Of a DNA stretch of 6,836 nucleotides, positions 4,814 to 6,836 are shown one piece after another. The notes beneath the pieces were generated by a model. The model was not told the DNA's origin. It was given only the letters and a program-made list of their open reading frames with translations, and did not search any database. The position numbers were made by a program, and so were the translations under genes. Every line of letters starts with the position of its first letter. Position 1 is the first letter of the stretch. Location of the stretch: assembly GCA_958349325.1 (NCBI GenBank), contig CATWCP010000060.1, forward strand, positions 1-6,836, written 5' to 3'. This DNA is from an uncultured Collinsella sp. Lineage in GTDB: Bacteria > Actinomycetota > Coriobacteriia > Coriobacteriales > Coriobacteriaceae.

Positions 4814-5899
4814 TTACAGTGCGAAGGCGTCGACGTCGCCCCAGTGGCGGCGCAGCGTAATGGCGGCGGCGGGTTCGGTATTGTCAAAGACGACCGACCA
4901 TTGCGTATTGCTGGTGATGTCTTCCGGATTGGGTTCTTGCGCTGCGGCACGCAGGGCTTTCCAGACAATCGTTTCGTCCTGGGCACCGACATGGGCGTCA
5001 AGGACATCGGCGATTGCGACGGCGCGCTCTTTACCATGGCCCAGCTCGTCATTCTTTTGGTTGGGCAGCACTTCGTCGCCATAGCAGGCGTAGAAGTTCG
5101 TAACCTGGCGTACAGGAGTCGCTTTGAAAGCGCGGTCCGGATCGCGCGGATCCCACTCTACTACGCGCGCGTCACCGGCGGCGTCGTTGATAAAGAAGTG
5201 GTAATCGCGTCCTGCCATGGCGTGCATGTCGTAGGCGGAAAGCAGGTCGACAGCTTCTTGCGTGGTGGCGGCACGGTCGAGCACCAGGCGGATGGCGAGC
5301 GAGGTATTGATGACGGGGCGCTGCGTGTCCTGGTCACAGGGCTTGGAGTCCAGAGTGAGTACGGCAATGGACACGCCGCATTCGTTAACACCGTCGAGCT
5401 GGGCAAACGGGCCCATGAGTGCGGCGGCGCGTCCGCCGACGGAGTCAAGCGGAGTGTTATCGCCCAGGTTGTTAAGGGCGGCAAACCCGATGGAGGCATA
5501 GCCGTCGCGTGGGTGATTGCGCACCAGCAGCGCCGAGGTGTCGTCCTTAAAGTCGTAATTGCGACCGGTGCGCACACGGCCTTCGGCATCTACGGCGACA
5601 AAAGCGCTGCAGGCAAACTGGGGCGCCTGGACATGCGCCGGCACACCGGGCAGCACCTGCGCCACCACGGCATCGATGTAGGCCTGGTCGTCGCGCACGC
5701 CAGCGGCGATGATGCGATTAAGATCGTAGTCGTAGGCGATGTCGATTGCGTACAGGTCATAGCCATTCGCGTAGCCGGTCAAGCGTTTGAGCGACGCGGC
5801 GGACTTGATTTGCTTGCGGTAAACGATGCCGGTGGCAGCGGCAAGGCCGACGGCGACTCCCGCGACACCGCAGGCGATGGCAATGTTACGTGGCTTCAT
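4814..5899 (-). CDS. Linear amide C-N hydrolase, choloylglycine hydrolase-like (Ntn fold), membrane-anchored
   Basis: A 361-residue N-terminal-nucleophile-type hydrolase of the group that includes bile salt hydrolase, penicillin V acylase and acid ceramidase/NAAA, which cleave non-peptide amide bonds. The likely nucleophile is Cys97 (QFACSAF), followed by RNYDF (113-117), whose Arg and Asp match conserved active-site residues of the family. Further motifs are DGVNECGVSI (169-178), YHFFINDAAGDARVVEWD (233-250), TNFY (267-270), GKERA (289-293) and NTQWSVVFDN (331-340). Residues 6-27 form one hydrophobic segment after MKPRN, a signal anchor or signal peptide, so the enzyme probably acts outside the membrane. 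Cys97 is not near the N-terminus, so if it works as an Ntn enzyme a ~96-residue propeptide must be cut away. AGGAG precedes the ATG by about six bases. The substrate is not fixed; bile salts, N-acyl amides and ceramides are all possible. Confidence 0.82.
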   Translation of the reverse strand: MKPRNIAIACGVAGVAVGLAAATGIVYRKQIKSAASLKRLTGYANGYDLYAIDIAYDYDLNRIIAAGVRDDQAYIDAVVAQVLPGVPAHVQAPQFACSAFVAVDAEGRVRTGRNYDFKDDTSALLVRNHPRDGYASIGFAALNNLGDNTPLDSVGGRAAALMGPFAQLDGVNECGVSIAVLTLDSKPCDQDTQRPVINTSLAIRLVLDRAATTQEAVDLLSAYDMHAMAGRDYHFFINDAAGDARVVEWDPRDPDRAFKATPVRQVTNFYACYGDEVLPNQKNDELGHGKERAVAIADVLDAHVGAQDETIVWKALRAAAQEPNPEDITSNTQWSVVFDNTEPAAAITLRRHWGDVDAFAL

Positions 5900-6060
5900 G
5901 ACGACTCCTCTCGTCCTGTTAGCGTAATTGTCGCAAAAGGTGCACGGGCATGATGGCTCAACTTGGTGAGTGGCGCGGAATTAAGCACGGAATGAAGAGT
6001 GCGGCACTGGCGTGGCGGGGTATGCTGGAGGGGACCATCAACCCAGCGAAAGGGGAGAGC
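5900..6060. promoter_or_regulatory. Divergent promoter region between the hydrolase and aminopeptidase genes
   Basis: The 161-bp gap separates two genes pointing away from each other, so it must carry both start signals. Ribosome sites are clear: AGGAG for the minus-strand gene near 5907-5911 and AGGGGAG for the plus-strand gene just before 6058. TATGCT at 6021-6026 could be a -10 box for the plus-strand gene, but no convincing -35 accompanies it. I see no inverted repeat that would mark an operator. Confidence 0.45.
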
Positions 6061-6836
6061 ATGACGGATCAGGAAACGCTCGAGCGCGCACATGTGACGG
6101 CCGACGATATCGAGGCCGCCAACGACCTTATCGACTTTATCGAGGCATGCCCCAGCATGTTCCATACGGCGGCGACCATTATGGCCGAGCTCGACGAGGC
6201 GGGCTTTACCTACCTGCCCGAGAACGCGGCGTGGGACATCGAGCCGGGCGGGCGTTATTACACGCAGCGCAACACCTCGAGCGTTGTTGCCTTTAAGGTG
6301 GGCGAGGACCTGGCCGCGACGTGGGGCGAGGACGGCGTTGCCGGTGACTATCATTTTCAGCTCACGGCGTCGCACAGCGATTCTCCGACGTTTAAGGTCA
6401 AGGCCGTGCCCGAGCTCGACGGCGCAGGCGAGACGCTGCGCCTGAACACCGAGGCCTACGGCGGCATGATTGACTACACCTGGTTCGACCGTCCGCTGGC
6501 GCTCGCGGGTCGCGTGCTGGTGCGCGAAGGCGACCGTATTGAGAGCCGTCTGCTTGCCACCGAGCGCGAGGTCGCTATCATTCCGAGCCTTGCCATCCAC
6601 ATGAACCGCGGCGTTAACGAGGGCTTTGCTCCCAACCGAGCTGTTGACCTGTGCCCGCTCATCAGCGCCGGCGAGCTTAAGCAGGGTGACTTCGATGCCC
6701 TGATCGCCGACGAGCTGGACGTTGAGCCCGAGCAGATTCTGGGCCGCGATCTGTTCCTGGTCAATCGTCAGGATGCGCGCATTTGGGGCTGGGCCGATGA
6801 GTTTATCTCGACGCCCAAGCTCGACGACCTGGCCTG
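6061..6836 (+). CDS. apeB: M18 family aminopeptidase (aspartyl aminopeptidase type), 3' end outside window
   Basis: A cytoplasmic, dinuclear-zinc exopeptidase that removes N-terminal residues, classically acidic ones, from peptides. The first 258 residues are present of the ~430-450 usual for the family; the frame is open at the right edge. Evidence: FIEACPSMFHT (26-36), the conserved N-terminal region; TASHSDSPTFKVK (102-114), where His105 is the first zinc ligand; YGGMIDYTWFDRPLALAGRV (133-152); IPSLAIHMNR (174-183); and DEFISTPKLDDLA (246-258), where Asp255 should be the bridging metal ligand. The remaining Glu/Asp/His ligands would lie beyond the window. Start: the ATG at 6061 follows an AGGGGAG site, and the acidic N-terminus fits the family. 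It is divergent from the hydrolase and shows no membrane segment. Substrate preference is inferred from the family. Confidence 0.93.
   Translation, partial: MTDQETLERAHVTADDIEAANDLIDFIEACPSMFHTAATIMAELDEAGFTYLPENAAWDIEPGGRYYTQRNTSSVVAFKVGEDLAATWGEDGVAGDYHFQLTASHSDSPTFKVKAVPELDGAGETLRLNTEAYGGMIDYTWFDRPLALAGRVLVREGDRIESRLLATEREVAIIPSLAIHMNRGVNEGFAPNRAVDLCPLISAGELKQGDFDALIADELDVEPEQILGRDLFLVNRQDARIWGWADEFISTPKLDDLA

Noticed and set aside
5861..5884. Lipoprotein signal at Cys10 of the hydrolase
   Set aside because: The Cys comes before most of the hydrophobic segment, only nine residues from the start; a lipobox needs the hydrophobic stretch ahead of it.
4844..5953. Open frame of 369 codons on the + strand opposite the hydrolase gene
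   Set aside because: It is slightly longer than the real gene, but the minus strand carries the family motifs and a ribosome site; the plus-strand product matches nothing known.
5896..6600. Open frame on the - strand opposite the M18 gene
   Set aside because: It overlaps both the divergent promoter region and the conserved M18 coding sequence; no family motifs.

Overview
The window looks like chromosome from a high-GC gut actinobacterium of the Coriobacteriia, most likely Collinsella or a close relative. This is a judgement from codon use, protein style and gene content; no marker gene proves it. Coding DNA is GC-rich (60 of the pfkA bases counted by hand, 3781-3840, are 75% GC), and clean Shine-Dalgarno sites precede the starts.

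Layout, left to right. (1) 1-740 (+): the C-terminal part of an FtsX/MacB-type ABC transporter permease, closed by a strong rho-independent terminator at 802-845. (2) 741-1380: a repeat-rich gap holding copy A of a ~298-bp dispersed repeat and a perfect 24-bp inverted repeat. (3) 1381-2301 (+): a membrane-anchored XRE-type regulator with an acidic linker and His-containing 18-residue tandem repeats. (4) 2302-2749: another gap with a second hairpin of the same family and a separate 124-bp inverted-repeat unit. (5) 2750-3079 (+): a small AT-richer conserved hypothetical gene. (6) 3080-3593: copy B of the dispersed repeat, including its own terminator, followed by a large nested palindrome that reaches into the end of pfkA. 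(7) 3594-4673 (-): 6-phosphofructokinase. (8) 4814-5899 (-): an Ntn-type linear amide C-N hydrolase (choloylglycine hydrolase-like) with an N-terminal membrane anchor. (9) 6061-6836 (+): the first 258 residues of an M18 metallo-aminopeptidase, divergent from the hydrolase and cut by the window edge.

The genes do not form one pathway. The transporter end, glycolytic kinase, amidase and aminopeptidase look like ordinary chromosomal functions. The accessory part is 796-3602: two near-identical direct repeats exactly 2,312 bp apart enclose the XRE regulator and the hypothetical gene, and four further hairpin or palindromic elements sit in the gaps. I found no CRISPR array, tRNA, rRNA, transposase or recognisable defence system. 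The parts most worth a second look are the non-coding repeats: the 259-bp near-perfect core with long-range internal complementarity and a G-rich run, the paired TTGCGGTG hairpins on either side of the regulator, and the ~185-bp nested palindrome that contains the pfkA stop codon.
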